Made by a program: the position numbers and the translations under genes. 64,000 nucleotides of DNA, from the NCBI GenBank assembly GCA_038025085.1, contig CM076147.1, positions 42,244,766-42,308,765 of the forward strand, in the 5' to 3' direction. Under the pieces are notes generated by a model. The model was not told the origin of the DNA, made no database searches, and saw only the letters and a list, made by a program, of their open reading frames with translations. This DNA is from Tetragonia tetragonoides (Eukaryota > Streptophyta > Magnoliopsida > Caryophyllales > Aizoaceae). Every line of letters begins with the position of its first letter. Positions within the stretch are counted from its first letter, which is position 1. Below, in pieces: positions 1 through 10,171 of this stretch.

Positions 1-102
1 AATGTTACTACTGCCTACTCCAGAACAAACACTTCAAGGAGAAAGAAGGGCCAAAAGACCAGCAAGAAGAAAAGAGTGACATCCAAGAAACCTCATACTT
101 AA
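1..102 (+). CDS. C-terminal end of an unidentified protein (left-edge partial)
   Basis: Reading frame 1 is open from the first base to a TAA at 100-102 and gives 33 residues. The last 22 are strongly basic (runs of K and R, ending SKKPHT), as in a nuclear or nucleolar tail. No upstream sequence is available and I do not recognise the family. The first bases may include part of an intron. It does not resemble the C-terminus of the transporter remnant that follows. Confidence 0.4.
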   Translation, partial: NVTTAYSRTNTSRRKKGQKTSKKKRVTSKKPHT

Positions 103-697
103 GAAAAACTCATTGGCAATACAGTGGATCCACTTGCTCAAAATGGCCACTTACAGTTTGTTCAGTGCTTTCAGACAACCAGTCATTTTGAGGTAAAAAC
201 TTGCGTGAGCATTTCTAATTTACCATTCACTGTTTTTGGGCAATGTATAAGCCTTAGGTGGGTTGCATAACGAAATTAACAACTTGTGCTACTTGGCACT
301 TGCTTATATGAATTACATTACAGTACTAGGATTCTTGAAATCAGTGCAGCCAAACTGTCCTTGTGGCATGGTTTTGTCTGGTCTGTATTGTAGAGTCATA
401 CTTGTGATAGTGAAAACTTGATATGGTTTGATTCTGTTAATCATGTGAGATGGCCCATGCTTCCTCCGGCAACTCTAGGTCTAGCATTATAGGTTGCCAT
501 GACCGTATTGCCATAATTGCTTCATGGTTCACCAGCATAAATTGATCAGTATCAGATAGATCATCTATGGTGATTGGTGCATGAGGTTTTTGGGTGCTCA
601 AGCATAACAAATTTGATCAATAACTCAGATTTCTAACTCCTACCATTTCTTCCACGTTAATATGTTCAAATACTAATTTTTATTATTCTATTGGAAG
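103..697. other. Stretch with no recognisable gene
   Basis: AT-rich sequence between the stop of the left-edge reading frame and the transporter remnant. I checked it for the missing N-terminal half of the transporter and saw none. It probably holds the 3' UTR of the preceding gene and intergenic DNA. Confidence 0.4.
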
Positions 698-1936
698 GCT
701 AGACCCATGGCTTGGTTTTTACTGGCACACATTACCTTCCCCAACATTTCGACTGTCATGTTTACTATCAGACGGAATTCTTGAACCTTGATGCGTCCTT
801 CCTGGGGAATGTACGTGTGGTTGGCTGGTTTGGCCTGATGCTTGGAACTTCCATTTACAACAAATACTTGAAGAAGAAAAAGTTGCGAAGAATTCTCATG
901 TAAGTAGTTTGTTCACATCTAACTGCTGTCCTGTAACAAATGTTATGCACTGTGCTTTTTCCTTCCTGTAAATATGCTGACTGTATTTGTCTGATCAAAT
1001 GCAGGTGGGCCCAGATTGGCTTGTCAATGCTCATTCTCATTGACATAGCTTTAGTGTCTCGATTAATATCAAATATGGGATATCAGATAGAATGATGGTG
1101 TTATGGGGATCTGCTCTTGCAGATTCCATCAACCAGTTCAAGTATGTTCATGTTCTTGTTCTAGTTTTCTGTAGGTGCCTTTGCTTTCATACCCTCGTTG
1201 GCAAGAGCCATGTTGTTTGTATTGTGGTTGTTCTTCTTGTGCATTGGTCTTTGGCTTTTAGTTCATTACTTACTGGATATCATTTAGTTACTCTACAGCT
1301 GCCTTCTGCTTGGGGGTTGAGATAGAAGAACCTCCAAACGGAAAGCCTCTCTGAATCTATTTCATAAGATAACCCAGGATGGAATCTCCTAGTGTATCGT
1401 TAGATACTTAATACTCTGTACACCATTCACTTCAGATGTCTTGCTTCATATTTTTAGCGGTCCCAGTTTTATTGTCTACTTTCCTACTAAAAAAAACATA
1501 TGTTCTTTATTTATCTCTTTTACCCTCTTTTAAGGTCACATTCTTGAAGATGTAGCATGGGAAGGAGTAACAACTGCATTAGGATTTCTTATACTCGTAA
1601 CTTTACTGATTTGCTTGCTATGAGCACATTATCTTGTTACTTACATGGCATCTGTTTTTTGGTACCAAAAACAGGTTCATGCCGTTTCTGATCTTATCTG
1701 GACAGCTATGCCCTCCAGGCATTGAAGGGACTCTTTTTGCTCTCTTTATGTCGATAAGCAACTTTGGAACCACCGTAGGTTCATTTGTAGGTGCTGGGTT
1801 GTCCTCAATGTTGAATATTTCTTCCGGTTCCTTCGACAACCTTCTTCTTGCCATCATTATTCAGTTCTTTTGCATTTTCATCCCGGTTGCTTTCCTCTTA
1901 CTGATACCAAAGGATGCTACAGGCTTATCTGCGTAG
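698..1936 (+). pseudogene. Folate-biopterin transporter remnant (C-terminal part, frameshifted)
   Basis: Three exon-like blocks (about 698-899, 1005-1141, 1675-1936) encode the C-terminal part of a plant folate-biopterin transporter (FBT, major facilitator superfamily). Recognisable stretches are YYQTEFLNLDASFLG, MMVLWGSALADSINQFK and LSGQLCPPGIEGTLFALFMS, followed by a hydrophobic tail ending at TAG 1934-1936. Splice signals are intact (GT at 900 and 1142; AG before 1005 and 1675). The family is about 450-500 residues long, so the N-terminal half is missing. Two frame changes break the blocks: near 752 (before YYQTEF) and near 1064 (before the KYGISD-like stretch), each equal to one missing base. 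Read literally this is a pseudogene. Because both breaks are single bases in short A/T runs, sequence error is possible. Confidence 0.75.
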
Positions 1937-2396
1937 ATAGGTGTATTAAGAAACTTTTCCTCAACACAGGGAAGATGTGCAACAGTCGCTGCTACACTTG
2001 CCTTCGCTCAGCTGTTTCCTCTTTCATATTTTGGTAGCAGCAGACGTAGTACAGTATAGAAAGCTGGTCAGACAGCTGAAAATCATAGTAACCCACAGAA
2101 ATACAGGTTGATAGCCCTCCCAGAGCTAGCATTTGATTCACACAATTTTGTACTCGTATGATCTTTCAACCTTAGTTACTTCTGGCGACTTTTGTCAAGA
2201 TTTTGAGCTAATATCATTGATGAGTGCAATGTTTTCCTAATGTAGCACTTGAATCTTGATAATGATTTGGTTCGTGGTTACGTTCCATCATTCAATTTCA
2301 GCGAAATCTAAGAACTTGTTCTATATGTCTTGGATAAAGCTTAGTGGATGGAATTAAATCATAAATGTAACCGAAATAAAAAAAAGAGGCCAAAAA
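1937..2396. other. Downstream region of the transporter remnant
   Basis: Probable 3' UTR of the transporter remnant followed by intergenic DNA. No ORF, RNA gene or repeat with clear boundaries was seen. Confidence 0.4.
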
Positions 2397-2470
2397 TGGC
2401 TTCGCCCAGGCTCGAACTGGGGACCTTCAGTGTGTTAGACTGACGTGATAACCAACTACACCACGAAACC
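2397..2470 (-). tRNA. tRNA-Val (anticodon AAC), copy 1
   Basis: The complement folds as a 74-nt cloverleaf. The acceptor strands are GGTTTCG and CGAAGCC with discriminator A. The D arm contains TAGTTGGTTA, the anticodon loop is CTAACAC between TCAGT and ACTGA stems, and the T loop is TTCGAGC with a CCCAG stem. No intron is present and no CCA is encoded, as expected for a nuclear tRNA. A T-rich stretch lies 3' of the gene on the minus strand (A-rich on the plus strand just before 2390), fitting a Pol III terminator. Confidence 0.95.
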
Positions 2471-2539
2471 AATTGACGACTGATAGTTCCATAAAACTAC
2501 TAAATCCTAGCACTGGAAAAAAGAAACAGAGAAAAAAAA

Positions 2540-2613
2540 TGGCTTCGCCCAGGCTCGAACTGGGAACCTTCAGTGTGTTAGACTGACGTGATAACCAACT
2601 ACACCACGAAACC
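2540..2613 (-). tRNA. tRNA-Val (anticodon AAC), copy 2
   Basis: A second tRNA-Val(AAC) in the same orientation, 69 bp from copy 1. It differs from copy 1 at one visible base in the variable region (GGTT here, GGTC in copy 1). All stems and internal promoter boxes are intact. An A-rich run on the plus strand at about 2531-2539 supplies the T-run terminator. Tandem arrangement implies a local duplication. Confidence 0.95.
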
Positions 2614-2992
2614 GCTTGATGTACATTACTTGACTAAAATACTAGATTTCAACATTCATTAACAAGATTATGGCAGTTCTTCCATAAAAAATATTGTATT
2701 ATGGAAAACAACGATGAAAAGGAAGCCATTTCTTCTCGTAAAATCTCTTCATATAAGAATTGTTTCTGATGTGCTTCAGATTTGTCTTACCTTGTTGAAT
2801 ATGACATTATTTGTAAATGTCGAATGGCTTTGTATTAAAGAAATTTCTATTTCCTTAGAAAAAAAAAAGTTCCCTTGTAAGCATGTGGAGTTGTGAACCA
2901 ATATTCTCTTCATCTATATGTTAATTTTCCATAATATTTGGTTTTTATATAATTCACATTAACTAAGTAAATCACAAAAGGTCCTAATATAT

Positions 2993-3266
2993 TACTTCAT
3001 CTGTTCCATAATATAAGTCGTTTAAATTTTTTGCATACGAATTAAGAAAATTATTAAATAGTTTCAATCCTACCAAAAATAATTAAATTTGACTAGTTTA
3101 CCACTTGACTTTGGATTTAACAAAAAAAATGATTAATTAACTAGGTAATGTGAAATAAGGGTAGAATGGGTAAAAAAATACAAATACTTTATTTGAACTC
3201 TAAAATGACTTACAATATGGAAAAAAACTAATTTTTTAAAACAACTTGTATTTTGGGACGGAGGTA
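2993..3266. mobile_element. Stowaway-like MITE (about 274 bp)
   Basis: The ends are imperfect inverted repeats. The left end reads TACTTCATCTGTTCCATAAT; the right end, on the opposite strand, reads TACCTCCGTCCCAAAATAC. This matches the Stowaway/mariner MITE consensus (CTCCCTCCGTCCC) flanked by TA. The interior is AT-rich and non-coding. It lies between the tRNA pair and VPS22. Confidence 0.75.
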
Positions 3267-3336
3267 GCATTTTAACTAATTTTAGTCCCGAAAGGGAGAT
3301 CTACCCCCGATATATTGATTTTTTCTCCCAAACTTT

Positions 3337-3386
3337 CAAAAAGAAGATAAATATGGATGGATAAAAAGAAGATAAATATGGATGGA
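3337..3386. repeat. Short tandem direct repeat (unit about 25 bp)
   Basis: The word AAGAAGATAAATATGGATGG occurs twice in immediate succession, about 25 bp apart. Probably a replication-slippage duplication. Confidence 0.7.
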
Positions 3387-3574
3387 TATCTTGGCAAAAT
3401 ACTTTTTTTTTTTTTGGGTTTTCGAGGAAGGAATAATGCTTAATATTGAGGTATTGCCGTATTGGGTAGTTTAAAATCACTGTATGTATAATGTAATTGG
3501 TCTTTTGTCCAAATAAAAAAAAAAAGCACCAAAAATTAAACTTTCAAAAGAAAAGAAAAGAAAAGAAAAAACAA

Positions 3575-3955
3575 ATATGATTAGAGGATTGTATTAATGG
3601 ATTTGACCAAAGGATAGCGGATAGTGGATAGCGGATTGCATTAGCAGATTTGACTACAAGATTGTATTAGTGGATTTGACCAAAGGATTGTATTAGCTGA
3701 TTTATATAAATGTGTTTGGTAAATTAGCTGATTTATATAAATGTGGATGATTATGTCCTTTCTTTAATAATTAGAATCCGCTAACTTGAAAAAACTACTT
3801 TTTTAGCGGATTAGAAATTAGCGGTTTCAACCCAATCTGCTAATCGAATTCGCTATTAAATAAACATGTTAAATTAGCGAATTTTCTAATCAAATCCTTT
3901 AAAGTAATCCCAATCTGCTAATTTTGATACAATCTGCTAATTATCAAACAAGGCC
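3575..3955. repeat. Repeat cluster built on GGATT / AATCCGCTAAT words
   Basis: About 380 bp in which short direct repeats (GATTGTATTAGTGGATTTGACC; GCTGATTTATATAAATGTG twice in tandem) sit opposite inverted words such as AATCTGCTAAT and TTAGCGGATT. The left half is rich in GGATT and the right half in AATCC/AATCTG, giving an overall foldback layout. Probably a decayed MITE; no clear target duplication was found. Confidence 0.4.
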
Positions 3956-4272
3956 AAAAACAAGATGGAGGATTCATGAATATCTTTTTGTTGGTGTGTG
4001 ATATAAGGTGTCGCTTTTGTGCGTTTTCACTTCTGCATATTGAAGTAAACGAGTGTTTGTAAACGCGTTTTGTACTGTAACGTGTAAAGGCGTTATTGTT
4101 TTTTTGATTGACTTCAACGCGTTTTTCTATCCTAGTTTGACTAAAGCGCGTTTTTCTTCTCAATTTGGATTAACACGCGTTTTTGCAACTGGTGACAGTA
4201 ATTATAACTCGTTAATATCCAGCAAGCGTGTTCCTCATAATCGCCCAATTTCACCGTCATTATTCACAACCC

Positions 4273-4280
4273 TATAAAAA
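4273..4280 (+). promoter_or_regulatory. Candidate TATA box of VPS22
   Basis: TATAAAAA lies 112 bp upstream of the VPS22 start codon, with a CT-dinucleotide tract (about 4325-4352) between them in the presumed 5' UTR. Both are common in plant housekeeping promoters. Confidence 0.5.
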
Positions 4281-4318
4281 TATCTCAATTATGTTCTTCA
4301 CTCTTCAGCCTTCATTTC

Positions 4319-4355
<37 letters not shown>

Positions 4356-4384
4356 CGCGTGTTAAGTTTCGGCGGGAAGACAAA

Positions 4385-7300
4385 ATGAGGCGAAGACCTG
4401 GAATTGGAGGTCTACAAACAGCTGCTGCTGCTAGGGTTTGTTCATTTTTCATCCTCATCTCCAATTTTCAATTTTTTACACTTTTATTGTTTGATTGAAT
4501 TTCACAAAACATGATTTTGCTTAATTTCTTAACACAGGATCAATACCGATTGCTTGGGGAAAATGTAGCCAAATTGAGAACCGATCTCATGAAAGAGCAG
4601 CTCGCCACCTTTCGATCTCAGCTTGAAGATTTCGCTCGCAAACACAAGGTCTTGATCTTATATAAAAAATAAATAAATTTTTTTGAATTAATTTAACATA
4701 AGTTTTTTTTTTTTTTTTTGAGTGAAATTTAACATATGTTGTTAAATGATCAATTCGAGCTCAAGTGTTTGTGTTGTTTAGGGGGGTTTTGGTATGCCGG
4801 TTTGGTGTGTTTTGTTTATGTTGGCTATTGATCAAATTCGGAGATATTAGTATGATTTTAATTGTTGTGAACGCTTCACCTCAAAAAATTAAAAAAATAA
4901 GAATTTGCTATGAATTGAATAGTTTATGTTTGTCTTCGGAAACCTCTTAGATTCTTGTTAGTTGCATCTGTCCTGTATTTTCTGGAGTCTAGTCCTTTAT
5001 AGGAATATTAATGATAGAATGTTATAATTAGGTGTAAATGTATTTTTCTGCTATAAAAGCATCAGAGCCACTATATTGGAAGTAATTTGGGTCTGTGAAG
5101 GGTGAACCTTTGTTGATCACCTTGCTTATCAGAATAAGATAGGTGCTTGAAAACAGATTATTTGTTGTAGTATTGTAGATAATGTGAAGCCAGCACCCAA
5201 TGGGATGATATAATGATGAAGTCGTAATGCTAATTGTCATTGTTCTGCAGAATGATATTCGGAAGAACCCCACTTTCAGAGCACAATTCCATGAGATGTG
5301 TGCTAAAGTAGGGGTGGATCCTCTTGCCTCAAACAAGGGTTTCTGGGCAGAGCTTCTGGGGATTGGTGACTTTTACTATGAACTTGGTGAGTATCGTTAC
5401 TGGTGTATGAAATTCAATTTATCCATGTTGTGGTAATATAACCTGTTTTATTTTATTTTATTTATATTCTTTTAAGGTACCTTTCAATATTCTTATCCCA
5501 TACGAAATAAATTTCAAACCTATGGTGGCATATATTACGGGCTAATCATTTGCTTGTGGCATGAGATCTTTGCTTCATTGTCTTGTAGTTTCCTAGTATC
5601 ATCTTTCTGATGTATGCTCTTTGCCTAGAAAGGGGTGCAAATTGTTGAAATATGTTTGGCAACAAGACCGCTCAATGGAGGCTTGATAAACTTGCAGGAA
5701 CTGTGTAACCTGCTACGCCAGAAACGACAAAATGCTCGAGAACCTGTTTCAGATGATGATATTTTACGTGCTATAAGTAAGCTGAAGGTATTGTGGCTTT
5801 GTTATTGCTTCAGAATGTTCTTTCCACATGAATATTTCCTTTTCATATCCTGCAACTATTATGCATGAAATTAAAATTTAATGTGCATAATGATTTGGAT
5901 TGCAACTGTGGTATGTGTGAGAATGTTCATGTTAGTACATGCTTCATAAATGCTCGTGGTTCTATTTAAACTTTCTCACTGGTGATTCATTGAGGTCTAT
6001 CCATCTATCCGTCTATCTACTTGTATCTGTGAACTTTGAAAGAGCTACTTCTATGACTAAGACATACTTAAATTATGTTTTCTGTTTGGGATGATTTATT
6101 GGTCCTTTTGTGTGGTTATTGCAACATTTTTATTTTCTTTTGATGTTTGTTTGCAGGTTTTAGGTAGTGGTTTTGAGGTGATAACCGTTGGTAAGAAAAA
6201 GCTTATCAGGTCTGTTCCGACTGAGTTGAACAAGGATCACAATGAAATTTTGGAGCTGGCCCAGGTTTGCTTATTATTTATCCCTTTTAATTTTTGCGAC
6301 CATTTTGCAGTTATTGTTGTGGCATTGATTGGTCATTTGAACATAGCTCTGTGCATGAGGTTATCATTTAAGGGGGGAAATATGGTATTCAATTCCAGTT
6401 TTGAACCTTCATTTCTTATCTTAGGCACACTAGATGATTTCTTGACAATTGACTGTTCCAGCCAATCATTTGTTCATATATATGAAGCTGATATCAGGTT
6501 CTAATCCATTATTGTGTGGAAAAGTTTGCTTTAGAGTATGCGTTGCTAGTTATAAAACTCTATGAGGCCTGTGTTCATAATCTCCCGAGCCTACATTTCT
6601 GTGCCTCAAATTATACTGACGTGGAAAATGTGTTGAAAAAAGTGAAGGAGGTGATCCAATTTGATAGAGAAAATTGCTGCTGTTCTTAGGGTTTATGTTA
6701 TCATAAAGGTGATCATTTGCTGAACATAGATGAGCAGCAATGATTACTAAATATACAGAAGCATGTTAGAATAGGAATAAGCATAGAAATGTTGATGCTC
6801 TATGCTTGGGAAGGATAATTTGAAAAAATGCACAAAGCTTTTGACTCTTGTTCCACCCTCCCCTCCCCAATTAGAGAACAATGATATTGGCCTGGAAATT
6901 GGCAGATATTCCCGAACAAAATTTGGAATGCCATAGAGATCCAAGATGTAAAACATTTTAGCAAGAGGGCTTGTTTTTTTATTATTGAAGTGCATTTTAC
7001 CAGTAGTTTGTATGATTTTCTTAAATGTTCCAATAATGCATTCCTACTTGAAATATTTGCTTTTCTTCATTCACTTCTGGTGCGACTTGGGACTCATTCT
7101 TGCAGCGCAAATAGTAGTGAAGATATGGGAATGGAAATTATGAAATGCAATCAGTAATTCACATGGCACTAATGGTGATAGAATTCTCTATGCAAACAAG
7201 ATGGGTTTGAATTTGATTACCATTCGCACTTATTGATTACGAGGACTGATTACGAGGACTAACGGAGCAATTAGTGTTGTGGTTTGCCCTGGCATTTGGA

Positions 7301-8548
7301 GGTTGAGCTCCACCTAGTTGTTCCATCCCTCATAGAGCAAGTAGGAGATGAGCCATTTTTCTTATGTTTTATGGAATCCCCATGCTTCATATCTGCGAAA
7401 TTGGTCTATTCTTCCTGACCAAGGACTTTTAGCTTTGAATATGAAAACGCTTTTCTTCTTCTCATTGAGATTGAGTTGGTCTACTAAATCCTCTGAAGCA
7501 AGGTCAAATTAAGGGATATACTTCCTTTTCTTTTATTTATTGCCCTCTTATGATTCCTATAGGCTCAGCCTATGCTTGCTGCATTTTGGTGCCTAGGGTT
7601 CAGGCCTGCTTGATCGATGATAACTAATTAGTTTGAGGCAGTTTGTTTTTAGATTTTCCCTTGGTGATTGTGTGGCCTCTCACCTCTCCCATGAATGTGA
7701 CAGCCTCCTGGTACCGTTGACTCAGGTCAACCATATCATCAATACCCTTTATGTTAGAGGGGAGTAGAATAACAGATAGGTTGGTAAAATTGGTGGTAAG
7801 ATCTTCAAACTGTATTCTAGACTAGGAGCTTTGGAGTTTGGAAGGTGAGAAGGCCCAAAATATCATAGGCAATTTAGTATCTACATTGACTTTTAAGTTC
7901 ATGGAGGTTGTGTTTCCTTCTCATATAGTCGAGTTAGTTACAGGTTACGACTTATGCTTGTGCAGACTGCATTGTTTTGTTTTTTTGGATGCGCTAGGCT
8001 TATTTTTCTTGGTGTTTGTATTTTCATTTCTACTTTAATGGCTGTTGAGCAATTAATAGACAGCTGATGCTTCCCTTCATAAAAAATAAGCTGATGCTCT
8101 CACACGGTCATGTGAGGTGTCACTCTATGATGTCTGAACTGTGCCTTCATGTCAGGCATCTATTGCTGAAGTTAAAATTTTTGCTTAAATGTGATGTGGG
8201 TGAGTTGAGAATATTGCATTCTCTGCAGTTATTAACTCTATTTTCACAAACCATATTGTACTGGACTTGCTAGGCTAAAGGCTTTGTGACTGTGGAGGAG
8301 GTAGAAAGACGGCTCTCCTGGTCAGCTGGACGTGCCATTGACGCTCTTGATACCTTGCTGGAGGCAAGTAATTTTGACTGTCTTTAACCTCTTTTTGCAT
8401 TTCAGCTGGTGCTTAAAGAATCTGTTTCTCAATACAGGATGGTCTTGCAATGATTGACGATGGTCACAGAGATGGTAAACGCCGATACTGGTTTCCTTGT
8501 GTTTCTTCGATCTCCTCTGTTGTAGGAGCTGAGGCTATTACTATGTGA
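4385..8548 (+). CDS. VPS22: Vacuolar protein sorting protein 22 (SNF8/EAP30), ESCRT-II subunit
   Basis: Seven exons join to a 253-residue protein: 4385-4435, 4538-4648, 5251-5386, 5633-5787, 6157-6264, 8274-8363 and 8438-8548. It begins [11 protein letters not shown] and keeps the family landmarks: an N-terminal helical region, then tandem winged helices including [32 protein letters not shown] and [15 protein letters not shown], ending in YWFPCVSS. This is SNF8/VPS22 of the endosomal ESCRT-II complex (partners VPS25 and VPS36), which helps sort ubiquitinated membrane cargo into multivesicular bodies. Length matches plant orthologues of about 250 residues. All introns are GT-AG except intron 6, whose donor is GC (GAG|GCAAGT at 8361-8369). 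Intron 5 is 2 kb and holds no recognisable gene. No breaks are seen, so the gene looks functional. Confidence 0.96.
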
Positions 8549-9133
8549 TGATGAGAATATATGCTTTTCTATGTGTTCTATTCACTCCTTGTATCATGTT
8601 AAGACATGAAAAGGCGGAGAAAAGGTAAAAGAACGTGAAGGACGGATATCTGCTACGATGGAGTTGAGATGTGTACATTTGATTCAAGAGTATAATTGCT
8701 CAGCATTGGACTATGCTATTATCTGCTAGTCTGCCTCAACAATGTACTTAATTTGGAGATTGTTTGCTCGGTCTAGCACAACGTCCATCTCGTGCAGTTG
8801 TAAGGATGGTAGCAGTACTTACCAAATTAGCTCCCTCCCCCTTCTCTCTCCCCTCTCTTTGTGGCGATGTCTTTGCCTAATTAACCATTACATTATCATA
8901 ATGAGCACTAATTTTCTTTTTCCGGATGTCTTAAAATATTTATCAAGTTTCTAAATAAAGATCTTAAAAACCCAAATTACATGGCGGATAGATGAAGTAA
9001 AAGAAATAATGAAAAACAACACAGTTTTGTTTTATATGTTTGAACTTGAGAACACAATTTTTTGTAAGAATCGGAATACCTTACAACACTATGCCTTGTG
9101 TTGTTCCAAGATTTCTGCAAATTCAAAATATGA

Positions 9134-9316
9134 TACTCCCTCTCATAAAGTTTGCAAATCTTTTGATTTTGAGTGTTCTAAAATATTGTAAATCAACTCA
9201 ATAAACTTGCATCAGAACTTTAAACACAAGAGAAATCAAGTTTAATAGAAATCATGAATGTTCCTTATTTTTCAATAATTTCAAATAATTGCATATTTTA
9301 CGAGACGAATGAACTA
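9134..9316. mobile_element. Probable short Stowaway-like MITE
   Basis: The left end TACTCCCTCTCATAAAG and the right end read on the other strand (TAGTTCATTCGTCTCGTAAA) are imperfect inverted repeats flanked by TA. The interior is about 180 bp and AT-rich. The CTCCCTC start is typical of Stowaway elements. The termini have diverged, so the boundaries are approximate. Confidence 0.5.
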
Positions 9317-9388
9317 ATCATTTTTAAACTCGCTATATGAGTGTAATGTACAAAGTTACAAACTCTTTCTTTCCAAAGATACACTCTT

Positions 9389-9390
<2 letters not shown>

Positions 9391-9428
<38 letters not shown>
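9391..9428. repeat. AT dinucleotide microsatellite
   Basis: About 19 uninterrupted AT/TA units. Confidence 0.95.
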
Positions 9429-9431
<3 letters not shown>

Positions 9432-10171
9432 GTGTAGGAATATTCTTACATATCCATGTGTTAATTCTTAATTCTCTCGTTCATTATTAACATAAGTAAA
9501 CGAGGATATTATATCTAAAAATGTGGATTTAAAGCAAAGTAACACAGATATCGTCTCACAAGATATAAAACGTGATCGTGTTAATAAATAAGCTATATTT
9601 CATTACCTCTATAAAAGAAATTTAATAAAATTTTCCGTTGATGATTGTCATTCTCCATTTATATGGTGTGAAGCTTACTCAAATCACATATCCAAATTGT
9701 CAAATAATCCACAATAAAATCCAAATTGTGGGTATAAAACCTTGTAATGAAGAATGTGTCCTCATCAACCAACAAAAAAGCAAAGCCTTTATCAGAAGCT
9801 CCTAGTAAAATGTTTTATCATTAGTCATTACATACATGACTAATTATTAGTGATTATCCAGAGGCCACAGCTGTCCATCCCATGTCCATATCATATTCAC
9901 AACACCAAATTACTGTGCTTCAGGTGACCATTTGCACTTCAATACAACTCTTGTTTGTCCACCATTTCTTTCTTTCTTTCTTTTTTTTTTTTTTTTTTTT
10001 TTTATATATTTCAATCCAATCATCAATCACACATTCCCAAAAATTTCTCTCTCTCTCTCTCCAACGTGGGTAGAACTCAAATCTCGTTAAGACGTAGGGT
10101 CATCATCTCTTTCTCTCTCTAGAGTTTTGAGGATCGTTAGCTTTGGTGGGTTTACTTGTGTGGATGTGAAA

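Larger units (their letters stand above)
8549..10171. other. VPS22-TOM1 intergenic region
   Basis: Contains the VPS22 3' UTR, a probable MITE (9134-9316), an AT microsatellite (9391-9428) and a T-rich tract at about 9960-10003. Just upstream of TOM1 are CT-rich stretches (10047-10062 and 10109-10120) that probably belong to its 5' UTR. No coding potential was seen. Confidence 0.6.
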
